A stretch of DNA of 64,000 bases from a bacterium (lineage in GTDB: Bacteria; Patescibacteriota; Saccharimonadia; Saccharimonadales; Saccharimonadaceae), in contig JAJXWT010000002.1 in NCBI GenBank assembly GCA_021781475.1, forward strand, positions 1-64,000, in the 5' to 3' direction. The translations under genes were made by a program, and so were the position numbers. Of the stretch, positions 15,465-23,298 are shown one piece after another (positions within the stretch are counted from its first letter, which is position 1; every line of letters begins with the position of its first letter). The notes beneath the pieces are model-generated. The model saw nothing but the letters and a program-made list of their open reading frames with translations, did no database searches and was not told where the DNA came from.

Positions 15465-17279
15465 TTACGCGATATTGATTAGATATTCTTGCAAGTCCGT
15501 AAGCGACACTTTTGTTTCCCCCTGCTGGGTGCGAACGCTCACCTCGCGCGCCTCCATATCTTTTGGCCCGACAATTAACTGCACCGGGATCTTGTAGTTT
15601 GCTGCTTCACGGATTTTTTTGCCCAATGACTCATTACGGTCATCGACCGTGTAACGTAGTTCGTTATATTTCACTGGTTTCATAAATACGATGCCATCGA
15701 GCATGGTGGTAATTTCCCTCACATAATCTGATACCGTGTCATTAACCGTCAGAATACGCAATTGTTCTGGTGCCACCCACAGTGGGAACCAGCCTGCCGT
15801 ATGCTCAATAAAGACCGACAAAAACCGCTCAATTGAGCCAAGAAGCGCACAGTGAATCATGACTGGGCGCTCGGCATGGCCATCATGCTCAATGTATTCC
15901 AAGCCAAAACGCTCTGGCTGCACAAAATCTAGCTGTACGGTTGCGACTTGATGTTCACGGCCAATTGCGTCCGTTGCCATAAAATCAATCTTTGGTCCGT
16001 AGAATGCCGCTTCACCATCTTGCTCAAAATATTCCAAGTTGTTGGCGATGACAGCGTTCTTTAACTGTGTCTGCGCTTTTTCCCACAACGCTAGATCACC
16101 CAAGTAGCCCTCGCCGCTATCACGATAACTAAGGCGTACTCGCAGGTGCATACCAAGCGTGCCGTATAACTCGTTCGCAGCTGCCAGCAGCTGGTTAATT
16201 TCAGTTTCAATTTGGTCCGGTCGGCAAAATACGTGACTGTCATCTTGAGTGAGTGAGCGAACACGATTCAGACCCCCCAGCTCACCGGTTTTTTCATCAC
16301 GATAATCAGTTGTGGTTTCCAAAAATCGCACTGGCATATCCCGGTAGCTGCGCAGTTGCGAGGCATAAATCTGCGTATGGTGGGGGCAGTTCATTGGCTT
16401 GAGGGCCATTTTGTCACTCGTTTCTTGGCTCGTGACTAAAAACAGCTCATCACCAAACTTTGCCCAGTGACCAGAGGTCTCATACAAATCTTTCTTCGTG
16501 ATATGCGGTGTCCAGACTTTCTTAAAGCCATAGGCTTGTCGCAGCTGGTTGGAGTACTGCGCCAACATATCACGGAGCACGGTACCGCGCGGCGTAAAGA
16601 GCGGCAGGCCAACACCCACTAAGTTCGACATTGTGTAGAGATCAAGCTCTTTGCCGAGCTTGCGGTGATCGCGTTTTTTGCCTTCTTCAATCATCGCTAT
16701 ATGCGCATCAAGCTCGTGCTGGCTTGCAAATGCTACACCGTACAGCCGCTGCATTTGTGGATTTGTTTCTTTTCCGCGCCAGTATGCACCCGCCACGCGC
16801 ATTAATTTAAACGCGCCGACCTTACCGGTGCTTTCGGCGTGCGGACCACGGCATAAATCAGTAAAATCGCCGTCGGCATAAAATGACACAACATCTACTT
16901 TGCTGTCGCCATCTGCCGCAACCCCCAATGTTTCAGCGTCCAGATCTTTAGCAACTGTCGTACCGGCGCGCTGCAAGTCGTTGAGCAATTCGGCCTTATA
17001 CGGCTGCTGTTTCTCCTCCGCCCAATGAATTGCATCCTCGATTGCCTTCTCGCTGCGTTCGAATGGATAGTCCACTCCAATTACTTTGCGCATTTCTGCT
17101 TCAATTTTTGGAAAATCGGCTTCCGAGATTTTAATATCACCTAAGTCAATGTCATAATAAAAACCATTTTCTACCACTGGCCCAACCCCAAATTTTGCGT
17201 GTGGCCATAGGTGCTGCACTGCTTGGGCGGTAATGTGGGCCAAGCTGTGGCGCATGGCGTAAAGTTCTTGCTCGTTCAT
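15465..17279 (-). CDS. thrS: Threonyl-tRNA synthetase
   Basis: Class II synthetase of 604 residues charging tRNA-Thr. It starts with the editing domain (RHSLAHITAQAVQHLWP, a SAD-type zinc histidine pair) and lacks the N-terminal TGS domain. Catalytic motif 2 is RVRSLTQDDSHVFC, preceded by LKPMNCPHH (zinc cysteine); motif 3 is GSIERFLSVFIEHTAGWFP. The C-terminal anticodon-binding domain follows. AAGGAG lies just before the ATG. It is preceded by a structured leader with a terminator. Confidence 0.96.
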   Translation of the reverse strand: MNEQELYAMRHSLAHITAQAVQHLWPHAKFGVGPVVENGFYYDIDLGDIKISEADFPKIEAEMRKVIGVDYPFERSEKAIEDAIHWAEEKQQPYKAELLNDLQRAGTTVAKDLDAETLGVAADGDSKVDVVSFYADGDFTDLCRGPHAESTGKVGAFKLMRVAGAYWRGKETNPQMQRLYGVAFASQHELDAHIAMIEEGKKRDHRKLGKELDLYTMSNLVGVGLPLFTPRGTVLRDMLAQYSNQLRQAYGFKKVWTPHITKKDLYETSGHWAKFGDELFLVTSQETSDKMALKPMNCPHHTQIYASQLRSYRDMPVRFLETTTDYRDEKTGELGGLNRVRSLTQDDSHVFCRPDQIETEINQLLAAANELYGTLGMHLRVRLSYRDSGEGYLGDLALWEKAQTQLKNAVIANNLEYFEQDGEAAFYGPKIDFMATDAIGREHQVATVQLDFVQPERFGLEYIEHDGHAERPVMIHCALLGSIERFLSVFIEHTAGWFPLWVAPEQLRILTVNDTVSDYVREITTMLDGIVFMKPVKYNELRYTVDDRNESLGKKIREAANYKIPVQLIVGPKDMEAREVSVRTQQGETKVSLTDLQEYLINIA

Positions 17280-17483
17280 AACTTCTCCTTATTATTTATA
17301 AATAAAAACATGCGATTGATAAGTTTAAATCGTTAAACTCACTGATCGCATGTCTCGGGTCCAGATTGATTGGACGGTTCCACCGGACTTCCCAGCCCCT
17401 TAGGCTAGGCGCTTATTGAAGCAACGTTCTCGCACGGCGCTCCTTCCCGCGGGACTCCAGAGATGGTTGGGCTCTATCGATAT
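17280..17483 (-). promoter_or_regulatory. thrS leader: structured attenuator with intrinsic terminator
   Basis: A ~200-base leader runs from a CATAAT box (17490-17495) to thrS. Just before the gene, ACATGCGAT (17308-17316) and ATCGCATGT (17345-17353) enclose a further nine-pair stem and are followed by TTTTTATTT, a clear terminator inside the leader. Upstream are hairpins, including one with GGTGGAACCG (17375-17384), which resembles the tRNA-acceptor-binding bulge of T-box riboswitches, and CUAGCC/GGCUGG. A T-box specifier loop was not located, so the exact class is open. Confidence 0.6.
17301..17353 (-). terminator. Terminator stem in the thrS leader
   Basis: An outer 9-pair and inner 9-pair helix with a CGA loop, then U5AUUU, ending about 20 bases before the thrS start. 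Confidence 0.8.
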
Positions 17484-17591
17484 CCAGCTATTATGGTAAC
17501 GCACCGCCCCGTATATTGCAAATTCTCCCCTGTTTTGTTACTATTCTCAAGTAGTCACGTAATTTTTCAGAGGGCAAATTAGGTGGCTCAT

Positions 17592-17668
17592 GGGTGATTA
17601 GCTCATTTGGCTAGAGCGTCTCATTGACGTTGAGAAGGTGGTAGGTTCGAATCCTACATCGCCCACCA
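17592..17668 (+). tRNA. tRNA-Val (anticodon GAC)
   Basis: Acceptor GGGTGAT/ATCGCCC, anticodon arm TCTCA-TTGACGT-TGAGA and T-loop TTCGAAT, with CCA encoded. Confidence 0.94.
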
Positions 17669-17673
17669 TATAA

Positions 17674-17702
17674 AGATCCACCTTGAAGGGTGGATTTTTA
17701 TA
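17674..17702 (+). terminator. Terminator of tRNA-Val
   Basis: GATCCACC TTGAAG GGTGGATTTTTA, directly after the tRNA. Confidence 0.75.
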
Positions 17703-17764
17703 TGGTTGGTTCGCCCGCAGACAGTGTATTCGCTCCATGATATATCGGTGCTACTCTGTAAGCA

Positions 17765-17793
17765 TTGACTTTTTTAAACACTTATGCTAATAT
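17765..17793 (+). promoter_or_regulatory. Promoter of the 37-codon small ORF
   Basis: TTGACT (17765-17770), 17-base spacer, extended -10 TGCTAATAT (TAATAT at 17788-17793). Transcription should start at about 17800, the first base of the ORF. Confidence 0.7.
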
Positions 17794-17799
17794 GTACGT

Positions 17800-17913
17800 A
17801 TGAGTCACAGTACTACCCAATCAACCCTTCAGCTCATACCCCTAAAGTTTGAATACGATAAAACCTGGCAGCAGGCAAAGCAGGATGGCCTCAACCATTC
17901 AGCTGCGAGTTAG
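17800..17913 (+). CDS. Predicted leaderless small protein, 37 residues
   Basis: Not recognised. It starts MSHSTTQSTLQLIPLKFEYD and ends AKQDGLNHSAAS. The evidence that it is expressed is its setting: a strong promoter whose start point falls on the ATG, and an intrinsic terminator 16 bases after the stop codon. It is polar, with no membrane helix. It could be a small regulatory protein, or a leader peptide whose translation affects readthrough into the NrdR-like gene 100 bases on. Confidence 0.5.
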   Translation: MSHSTTQSTLQLIPLKFEYDKTWQQAKQDGLNHSAAS

Positions 17914-17928
17914 TTATGAGCTCTACAA

Positions 17929-17957
17929 ATATCCTCGGCGCCGCCGGGGATATTTTT
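17929..17957 (+). terminator. Terminator after the small ORF
   Basis: ATATCC-CGGCG-CC-GCCG-GGATAT stem followed by TTTTT. Confidence 0.8.
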
Positions 17958-18018
17958 ATCCCCAACCCTAAGTAATTATCCACTAGCTTTTTTAATAGCT
18001 GTATGACAATATGTATAC

Positions 18019-18459
18019 ATGCTTTGCATATATTGCCACAATCAAACAACCGAAGTAACTAATAGCAGGCCACACAAAAAAGAGCCCAGCGTATGGCGGC
18101 GGCGGCGGTGCACGCACTGCGACGCTTATTTTACGACACAAGAAAAACCAGTCTTTAGTGATAGCGTATGGGTTATTGCTGCAAAGACAGGCGCTAAAAG
18201 CCCATTTTACCAGGGAAAGCTTGTAGCTTCGATTGCAAAGAGTTTTGCACATGACGAACCCCGCGGAGCGATTAACGCGCTCCCCCTTAGCGACACCATT
18301 ATAAGCATGCTGCTTTTTGAAAACGCGTCAGTCTCAACAGCGCAGATTTGCGCGCTGACCCACACGGTCCTGAAACGTTTTGACCCTAGCGCGGCGCTGC
18401 AATACGCGCTTTCCCACCACCTGGAAGCTGCACCTGCACGGCGTCGGAAAGGCATTTAA
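18019..18459 (+). CDS. NrdR-like zinc-ribbon/ATP-cone regulator (divergent)
   Basis: NrdR represses ribonucleotide reductase genes in response to dATP/ATP. The first 45 residues match NrdR: CIYC at 3-6, SRPHKKEPSVWRRRRC and CTHC, then AYFTTQE. The next ~80 residues fit an ATP-cone only loosely (KSPFYQGKLVASIAKSF), and the usual VxKRDG start of the cone is altered to VIAAKTG. At 146 residues the length is near normal. A perfect palindrome ATGTATACAT (18011-18020) covers the start. Convergent with the glycosyltransferase gene, which ends 3 bases away. Confidence 0.75.
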   Translation: MLCIYCHNQTTEVTNSRPHKKEPSVWRRRRCTHCDAYFTTQEKPVFSDSVWVIAAKTGAKSPFYQGKLVASIAKSFAHDEPRGAINALPLSDTIISMLLFENASVSTAQICALTHTVLKRFDPSAALQYALSHHLEAAPARRRKGI

Positions 18460-18461
18460 GT

Positions 18462-20111
18462 TTAGTGGGCAGCTTTCGTGCTTTTTGCTCGTGACTCAGC
18501 TGTCGCTTTTTCAGTGACATCAAACTTGTCCAAGTAGTGACCAAGTGCCAAATGTGTTTGCGCATTGTACGCTGCAATAGAGTTAAAGCAGACTGACGTA
18601 ACCGGCATGAGTATCCACTGAAGCACCATAAACACTGTGCGGCGGCGCTTGTACCGCTCTGGCCGCGGCGGGAGCATTTTGAGCATTAAGAATATCGTAA
18701 TAAAAATTCCGGCCATTGCAATCCGCTGGATAATACTCACCACCCCTGGCAGCTGGTGCGCGGCGATGCTATGTGACGCCTGCGGGTTTACCAACAGCGG
18801 TACCCAGCCACCAAATGTGATAAGAATAGAAATCGCCGCAAGGGTAACGTGACCATCAATCAAGCGAATAAATCGCGCAAATCCTTCAAGAAACGGTATG
18901 TTGCGCTGCCGGGTGAACAAACGGACAGCGACATATGGCACATCGGAAGCCCCATAGGACCACCGGCGCAACTGTTTAAACTGGGTGATGAATGTCTTTT
19001 TTAGCGTGTCGGCCATGACCGCATCTTGATAGATTGGCACATAAATTGGTACGAGATCATAATCACCACCAAAGTAAAAATAGCTCCGCCAATACTGGTG
19101 ACCATCTTCGACGATGCTCCGCGTGCTCCAAAAGTTCATACCCACCAACGCTTCGAGTGGCTGGGAGTGCGAGGCAAAATTACGTAACGTATGCGGGCGC
19201 ATACTTGATATAATTGTCCAAAATGAGTTGCCCGTTGCAATAACCCGCATTGGCGCCGGCGCGTCCCAAATGTTCCCAAAATACAAGGAGATAGGCTGAT
19301 ACGATAGGCGCTGACGGTTTTCGTGCGTGATAAATTCGTAGGCAACTGCGTCGAAATACGACGCGAACGGCTTGTTGTCACAATCAAGCGTCGTGACAAT
19401 TACGTCGGCGTACGCAATCCCCATCCGATTGCAATATTCCTGCAGGCGATGCCCCGCATAGGTAATGTTTGGCCCTTTGCCGATTACCTCACCCGGCAAA
19501 TCCTTAGGGTGTTTAACGATCATGAACTCAAAAAAGGTATCGCTGAACTCTTTGCGAAGACGCTCTGCAGTGTGTTCAATGGCCGCACCGCCACGTTCTT
19601 CGTACGCAAACACCACAATCATTTTTTTGTTGTCATAGGTAGTGTTTTTAAGCGAGCTAAGCGTCGGCCGAATCACTTCGTAGGATTCATTGTAGGCGGC
19701 AACTATTACCGCCTGGTAGAGCTGTGACGGTTTTGGGTAACGCGCGGAGTCGTTCGCCATGAGCCTCAAGTTGTTTAGATGTTCGCGAAGGCCAAACTCG
19801 CTATGTTTCGCCAGACTAATGTGCTCATCGACATGACGAGGGCGCTCAAGCTCCTGCAAGCGTGCGTGCCAGTCGACCTTTTGCGCAGCAACGAGCCGAT
19901 CATGGCCACGGATTGTGTGGTAGGCAATCCCGACAAACTTAACAAGCAGAGTAATAATAACTATCATCAGGTAAATAGCCGCCAAATCGGGGCTCACAAG
20001 CGATAACACGATAAGCAGCACGAGCGCCCCATAGCTTAAGACAGCCGGGAGCATTTCAAACAGGCGATATTTAGTTGCGCGCTTACCTAAAGGAAGTTCA
20101 AGATCAATCAT
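18462..20111 (-). CDS. Membrane glycosyltransferase family 2 (cellulose-synthase-like)
   Basis: A 549-residue enzyme predicted to build or export an extracellular polysaccharide from nucleotide sugars. Two helices at about 20-70 are followed by a GT-A domain with AYNESYEVI, a DCDNKP metal-binding motif near 245, and QLRRWSYGASD, the QxxRW motif of processive GT2 enzymes, near 400. Three to four helices form the C-terminus. The small membrane gene upstream ends 8 bases before it, so they are one unit led by the tRNA-Thr promoter. Confidence 0.85.
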   Translation of the reverse strand: MIDLELPLGKRATKYRLFEMLPAVLSYGALVLLIVLSLVSPDLAAIYLMIVIITLLVKFVGIAYHTIRGHDRLVAAQKVDWHARLQELERPRHVDEHISLAKHSEFGLREHLNNLRLMANDSARYPKPSQLYQAVIVAAYNESYEVIRPTLSSLKNTTYDNKKMIVVFAYEERGGAAIEHTAERLRKEFSDTFFEFMIVKHPKDLPGEVIGKGPNITYAGHRLQEYCNRMGIAYADVIVTTLDCDNKPFASYFDAVAYEFITHENRQRLSYQPISLYFGNIWDAPAPMRVIATGNSFWTIISSMRPHTLRNFASHSQPLEALVGMNFWSTRSIVEDGHQYWRSYFYFGGDYDLVPIYVPIYQDAVMADTLKKTFITQFKQLRRWSYGASDVPYVAVRLFTRQRNIPFLEGFARFIRLIDGHVTLAAISILITFGGWVPLLVNPQASHSIAAHQLPGVVSIIQRIAMAGIFITIFLMLKMLPPRPERYKRRRTVFMVLQWILMPVTSVCFNSIAAYNAQTHLALGHYLDKFDVTEKATAESRAKSTKAAH

Positions 20112-20119
20112 GCAATCAC

Positions 20120-20497
20120 CTATTGGAAAGCGAACCCTATGATTGAGAGCATGATTACCATCGCTATTGCTAAAACCGCAATGCCAAGCCAGCCGACAAG
20201 AAGCCCTGACTGCCGACGGCCAAGCGCATATAACTTAACCATCAAAGCGGTATGTACGGCTGTAACGGCAATGCCAAACACGACAAACAGGATCGTATAC
20301 TGCCAAGGACTTTTGTAAAAATGCGCTTCACCAAACGCCGTGTAGCGGGTGTAAATTTGCACATCCCTTGAGTGGATGGACAGCCCGATGACCGTTGCAT
20401 ACACCATGCCAGCAAGCAGTAACGCAAACATCAACAAGACAAAACCACGGTCCGTGATTGCTTGTTTGACTGATTGACGAATTGCTTCTTTTGTCAT
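20120..20497 (-). CDS. Small membrane protein, cotranscribed with tRNA-Thr
   Basis: Function not recognised. Start set at 20497 (MTKEAIRQSV), 125 residues, because any longer frame reads through tRNA-Thr. Three hydrophobic helices: about 18-38, 62-85 and 98-122. Only 14 bases separate the tRNA CCA end from the ATG, with GCGGAATC as a weak ribosome site. The partner glycosyltransferase follows at once, which suggests a role in the same envelope polysaccharide step. Confidence 0.65.
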   Translation of the reverse strand: MTKEAIRQSVKQAITDRGFVLLMFALLLAGMVYATVIGLSIHSRDVQIYTRYTAFGEAHFYKSPWQYTILFVVFGIAVTAVHTALMVKLYALGRRQSGLLVGWLGIAVLAIAMVIMLSIIGFAFQ

Positions 20498-20511
20498 AAT
20501 AAAGATTCCGC

Positions 20512-20587
20512 TGGAGCCACCTGCCGGATTCGAACCGGCGACCTGCTCGTTACGAGTGAGCTGCTCTACCAACTGAGCCAAGGTGGC
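20512..20587 (-). tRNA. tRNA-Thr (anticodon CGT)
   Basis: Acceptor GCCACCT/AGGTGGC, anticodon loop CTCGTAA and T-arm GCCGG-TTCGAAT-CCGGC, with CCA encoded at 20512-20514. One A-C mismatch tops the anticodon stem. Confidence 0.92.
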
Positions 20588-20600
20588 ACTCCTGTGTGGT

Positions 20601-20606
20601 ATTATA
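20601..20606 (-). promoter_or_regulatory. Extended -10 of tRNA-Thr/membrane gene operon
   Basis: TGGTATAAT on the minus strand, about 14 bases before the tRNA. Confidence 0.6.
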
Positions 20607-20632
20607 CCATATCGCATTCCGGCTGGCCCCTG

Positions 20633-20661
20633 TTGATTTAATTGGTTGGAACTGCTAAAAT
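20633..20661 (+). promoter_or_regulatory. Promoter of tRNA-Asp
   Basis: TTGATT (20633-20638), 17 bases, extended -10 TGCTAAAAT (TAAAAT at 20656-20661). Confidence 0.7.
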
Positions 20662-20681
20662 ACCTTGAGTTAACGCTGCAT

Positions 20682-20759
20682 GCGCTCGTAGTGAAGTTGG
20701 CCTATCACGCCTCCCTGTCACGGAGGAGATCGCCGGTTCGAATCCGGTCGGGCGCGCCA
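20682..20759 (+). tRNA. tRNA-Asp (anticodon GTC)
   Basis: Acceptor GCGCTCG/CGGGCGC, anticodon arm CCTCC-CTGTCAC-GGAGG and T-loop TTCGAAT, with discriminator G and CCA encoded. Confidence 0.94.
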
Positions 20760-20800
20760 AAATAATACGCTCACCTTACTGGTGGGCGTATTATTTTTTA
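20760..20800. terminator. Terminator shared by tRNA-Asp and the SOD gene
   Basis: AATAATACGC-CACC-loop-GGTG-GCGTATTATT, followed by a T-run and flanked by A on the other side. Confidence 0.75.
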
Positions 20801-20805
20801 TACTG

Positions 20806-21396
20806 CTACGCGCTAAGGTTGTTGTAGCGCTCTTGAACAAATTGCCAGTTCACTATGTCCCACCATGCCTTTACGTAATCGGCACGGACGTTTTTGTAGT
20901 CTAAATAGTAGGCATGCTCCCAGACATCGAGCCCAAGTAGCGGCTCCGCTTTGCCAAGTAGCATGGGCGTATCTTGGTTCGGTGTTGTAACGATTTCCAT
21001 GTCAGGCATCAACCATGCCCAGCCGCTGCCGAATACATTATTTGCTCGGCTTGAAAATTCATCTGTAAACGCCTGGAATGAGCCAAACTTTTGTTCAATA
21101 CGCTCGGCCAGCCTACCGGTTGGTTCGCCACCCGCGCTTGGTGCCATCCATTGCCAAAACAGTGCATGGTTGTAGTGCCCACCGCCCTGGTTACGGACTG
21201 CCATTGGCAAGTCCGCCCTGCCGAGTAGCTGTGGCAAATCAATGGCCTTGAGCGATGGGTCGCCGCTATCAAGCGCGGCGTTCAATTTATCAACGTAGCC
21301 CTGATGATGCTTGTCGTGATGCAATTTCATAATATCAGCACTAATATACGGGCTGAGCGCAGCATAATCATATGGTAATTCTGGTAACGTGTACAT
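20806..21396 (-). CDS. Superoxide dismutase, Fe/Mn family
   Basis: Converts superoxide to peroxide and oxygen. Metal ligands are visible: H in KLHHDKHHQGY, H in GGGHYNHALFW, and D/H in LDVWEHAYYLDYKN. The start was placed at 21396 (MYTLPELPYDYAALSP), 196 residues, because AAGGAGG lies eight bases upstream. Sequence alone does not separate iron from manganese use. An antioxidant enzyme in a small genome suggests exposure to oxygen. Confidence 0.94.
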   Translation of the reverse strand: MYTLPELPYDYAALSPYISADIMKLHHDKHHQGYVDKLNAALDSGDPSLKAIDLPQLLGRADLPMAVRNQGGGHYNHALFWQWMAPSAGGEPTGRLAERIEQKFGSFQAFTDEFSSRANNVFGSGWAWLMPDMEIVTTPNQDTPMLLGKAEPLLGLDVWEHAYYLDYKNVRADYVKAWWDIVNWQFVQERYNNLSA

Positions 21397-21454
21397 TTTA
21401 ATCCGTCCTCCTTGCTTTACCACCTATTATACCGCAACAGCTCGTGCGCTATGG

Positions 21455-22498
21455 CTACTGGGCGCCGTTAATTGTAATAAATTCGTGAATTTGGTGAGTC
21501 TTTTTTAAGTCTGCAAGCTTAGCATTAAATGCCGTGAGCTTGATTTCAATAAAGTCAAAGTTTACCTGCGTATCTGTTTTTTGCGTAACCTTTACAAAAT
21601 AATAGCCATCGTCGGTGCTACTTTTAAGCGGACCCGACACCTTATTGAGTGGCAACGCTGCGACATTCGACACATTCAAACCGCTGAACGAGCTTGTCGT
21701 ATCAATGAGGCCCGGACTTTGAATCGCCACACCGTTCCCTAGCGCAGATGCTACCGCGCCCAGATCCTTGCCCGAAGCGATAAGCGATGAAGCCTTATCA
21801 GCAAGATCTTTGGCATTTGTATCAATTGCAAAGGCAACTTTCGCTTTTACCAGGCTTTCTTTTATCGCCTGTCTGTACTCTGCGGGTGACCAGCCGTACA
21901 GCATCATAGTCGAAGCGTCGTAGGCCTCTTGGGTAATTTGTCCATCGGCGGTGTTACGCTTACGCGCAACAGCGTTGTTCACATCGGCGGTCGTAACAGT
22001 AATGTGCATTTCGCGGGCAAGCTTAGCCGCATACGCATTTGCCTCGGCGTTATCGAGCACTTGCCGCTTTATGCCCGCAAGGAGGCGCCGGCCATCGGCG
22101 CTATCAAGCTTTGTCTCGTCGTACTTTCGCAACCAAAACTCAGACGCCCTATATTGCATTAAGTAGTCGCTATACCGAACAGGCTCGCTTGCAATCGTTG
22201 CAACCGGGACAGGCACGAGCTGCGTAAACCGGTACATAAAATCGTCAGAATTTTGAGCAAAATACAGTTGTTGGAACGCCAAGCCAGCTAGTAGCAGTAC
22301 GCTCACAAAGGCAATAATTACCGTGTTGAGCACGAGCTTATGCCGCGCGTATTGTACTGGATATTTAAAACGACGCCCGCCAGCTAAAATCTGCTCGCGA
22401 TGTTCCGCCACAGTTTCGTTTGTAATACGTGATGGCAAGCTAGGCTTTTCTGTCTTGCGGCGCCACGGTACCAGTTTATATAATCGTATCTTTTTCAT
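21455..22498 (-). CDS. Membrane-anchored SurA/PrsA-like foldase
   Basis: A 347-residue extracytoplasmic chaperone candidate. The basic cytoplasmic N-terminus (~70 residues) precedes one membrane helix at about 75-97. A SurA-N-type helical domain (LLAGIKRQVLDNAEANAYAAKLAREM) and a parvulin-like region (DLADKASSLIASGKDLGAVASALG, then LPLNKVSGPLKSSTDDGYYFVKV) follow. It probably helps fold exported pilins and surface proteins. It overlaps the PH-domain gene by about 23 bases, so the two are translated together. Confidence 0.8.
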   Translation of the reverse strand: MKKIRLYKLVPWRRKTEKPSLPSRITNETVAEHREQILAGGRRFKYPVQYARHKLVLNTVIIAFVSVLLLAGLAFQQLYFAQNSDDFMYRFTQLVPVPVATIASEPVRYSDYLMQYRASEFWLRKYDETKLDSADGRRLLAGIKRQVLDNAEANAYAAKLAREMHITVTTADVNNAVARKRNTADGQITQEAYDASTMMLYGWSPAEYRQAIKESLVKAKVAFAIDTNAKDLADKASSLIASGKDLGAVASALGNGVAIQSPGLIDTTSSFSGLNVSNVAALPLNKVSGPLKSSTDDGYYFVKVTQKTDTQVNFDFIEIKLTAFNAKLADLKKTHQIHEFITINGAQ

Positions 22499-23021
22499 TC
22501 GTCAGCCCACTCTCGGACACAGTTGTAGCGGCATGGACCGCGTCTTGTAGCTTGTTATAGATTTCGTCTGGCTTTTCGACTTTGTTGATGATAAGGTCGC
22601 CAACAAACGTTTGAATAATTATTGTGCCAAATTTAAACAATTCGCCTGTAAATCCTGGTATATTATAGCTGATATTTTGAATTTTTGATAGCCGGAGCTC
22701 GACCACATCTTTACCAAAAAAACCACGCTGTGTTACCTGCCTTAAGCGCTCAGTTGTAACGATGTACACCGTGAAGTACCACATGATATAGTGGTAGCCA
22801 AATAAAATCAGCCCGAGCGCCAACCCGGCGATTGGCAGCAAAAACAACTGGAGTTGATCTTGCCAGATAAGCGGCGGAATCGACGAGAGCGCAAACGGAA
22901 TCAAGAGCGCATAAAAGCCCTTTCGCATTGCAATGATGTGGCGGCGGAACACAAACAGCACCGATTCGCCTGGGTGCTGCCCGGCGAATTCAAAGTCCTG
23001 TTTACCCGCTGCCTGTGCCAT
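22476..23021 (-). CDS. Bacterial PH-domain membrane protein
   Basis: 181 residues: two adjacent hydrophobic helices (about 40-60 and 62-90), then a bacterial PH-like beta domain (TERLRQVTQRGFFGKDVVELRLSKIQNISY is the usual core). Such proteins (DUF304/YdbS type) are membrane-linked, with unknown ligands. First gene of a two-gene unit with the foldase. A TACTAT box lies 11 bases upstream of the start. Confidence 0.8.
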   Translation of the reverse strand: MAQAAGKQDFEFAGQHPGESVLFVFRRHIIAMRKGFYALLIPFALSSIPPLIWQDQLQLFLLPIAGLALGLILFGYHYIMWYFTVYIVTTERLRQVTQRGFFGKDVVELRLSKIQNISYNIPGFTGELFKFGTIIIQTFVGDLIINKVEKPDEIYNKLQDAVHAATTVSESGLTNEKDTII

Positions 23022-23152
23022 TTATGCTTTTAATAGTACCACTTATCGTGCGCAGTTGCCATCAGGGCTGATGGCTAAACAGAATGCCCACCAAAATGCT
23101 GGAAAGCACCCGACCCTTTGCTGCCTATGGCAGGCCGCGGGCAAGCTACCAT

Positions 23153-23187
23153 AAAATAATACCCATCAAATGACGGGTATTATTTTA
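23153..23187. terminator. Terminator after tRNA-Arg
   Basis: AAAATAATACCC..GGGTATTATTTT perfect stem directly after the tRNA; A and T flanks allow use in both directions. Confidence 0.7.
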
Positions 23188-23262
23188 TGGTATCCCGAGC
23201 TGGAATCGAACCAACATCTGCTCCTTAGGACGGAGTTATTCTATCCGTTGAACTATCGGGAC
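23188..23262 (-). tRNA. tRNA-Arg (anticodon CCT)
   Basis: Acceptor GTCCCGA/TCGGGAT (a G-T first pair), anticodon loop GTCCTAA and T-loop TTCGATT, with CCA encoded at 23188-23190. Reads AGG. Confidence 0.9.
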
Positions 23263-23298
23263 ACTCTGGTCTATGATACCAGATAGCCCCTGTTTCCT

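Noticed and set aside
17376-17400. Cobalamin riboswitch in the thrS leader
   Set aside because: GGGAAGTCCGGTG looks like a cobalamin-riboswitch segment, but the remaining conserved blocks are missing and the gene does not fit.
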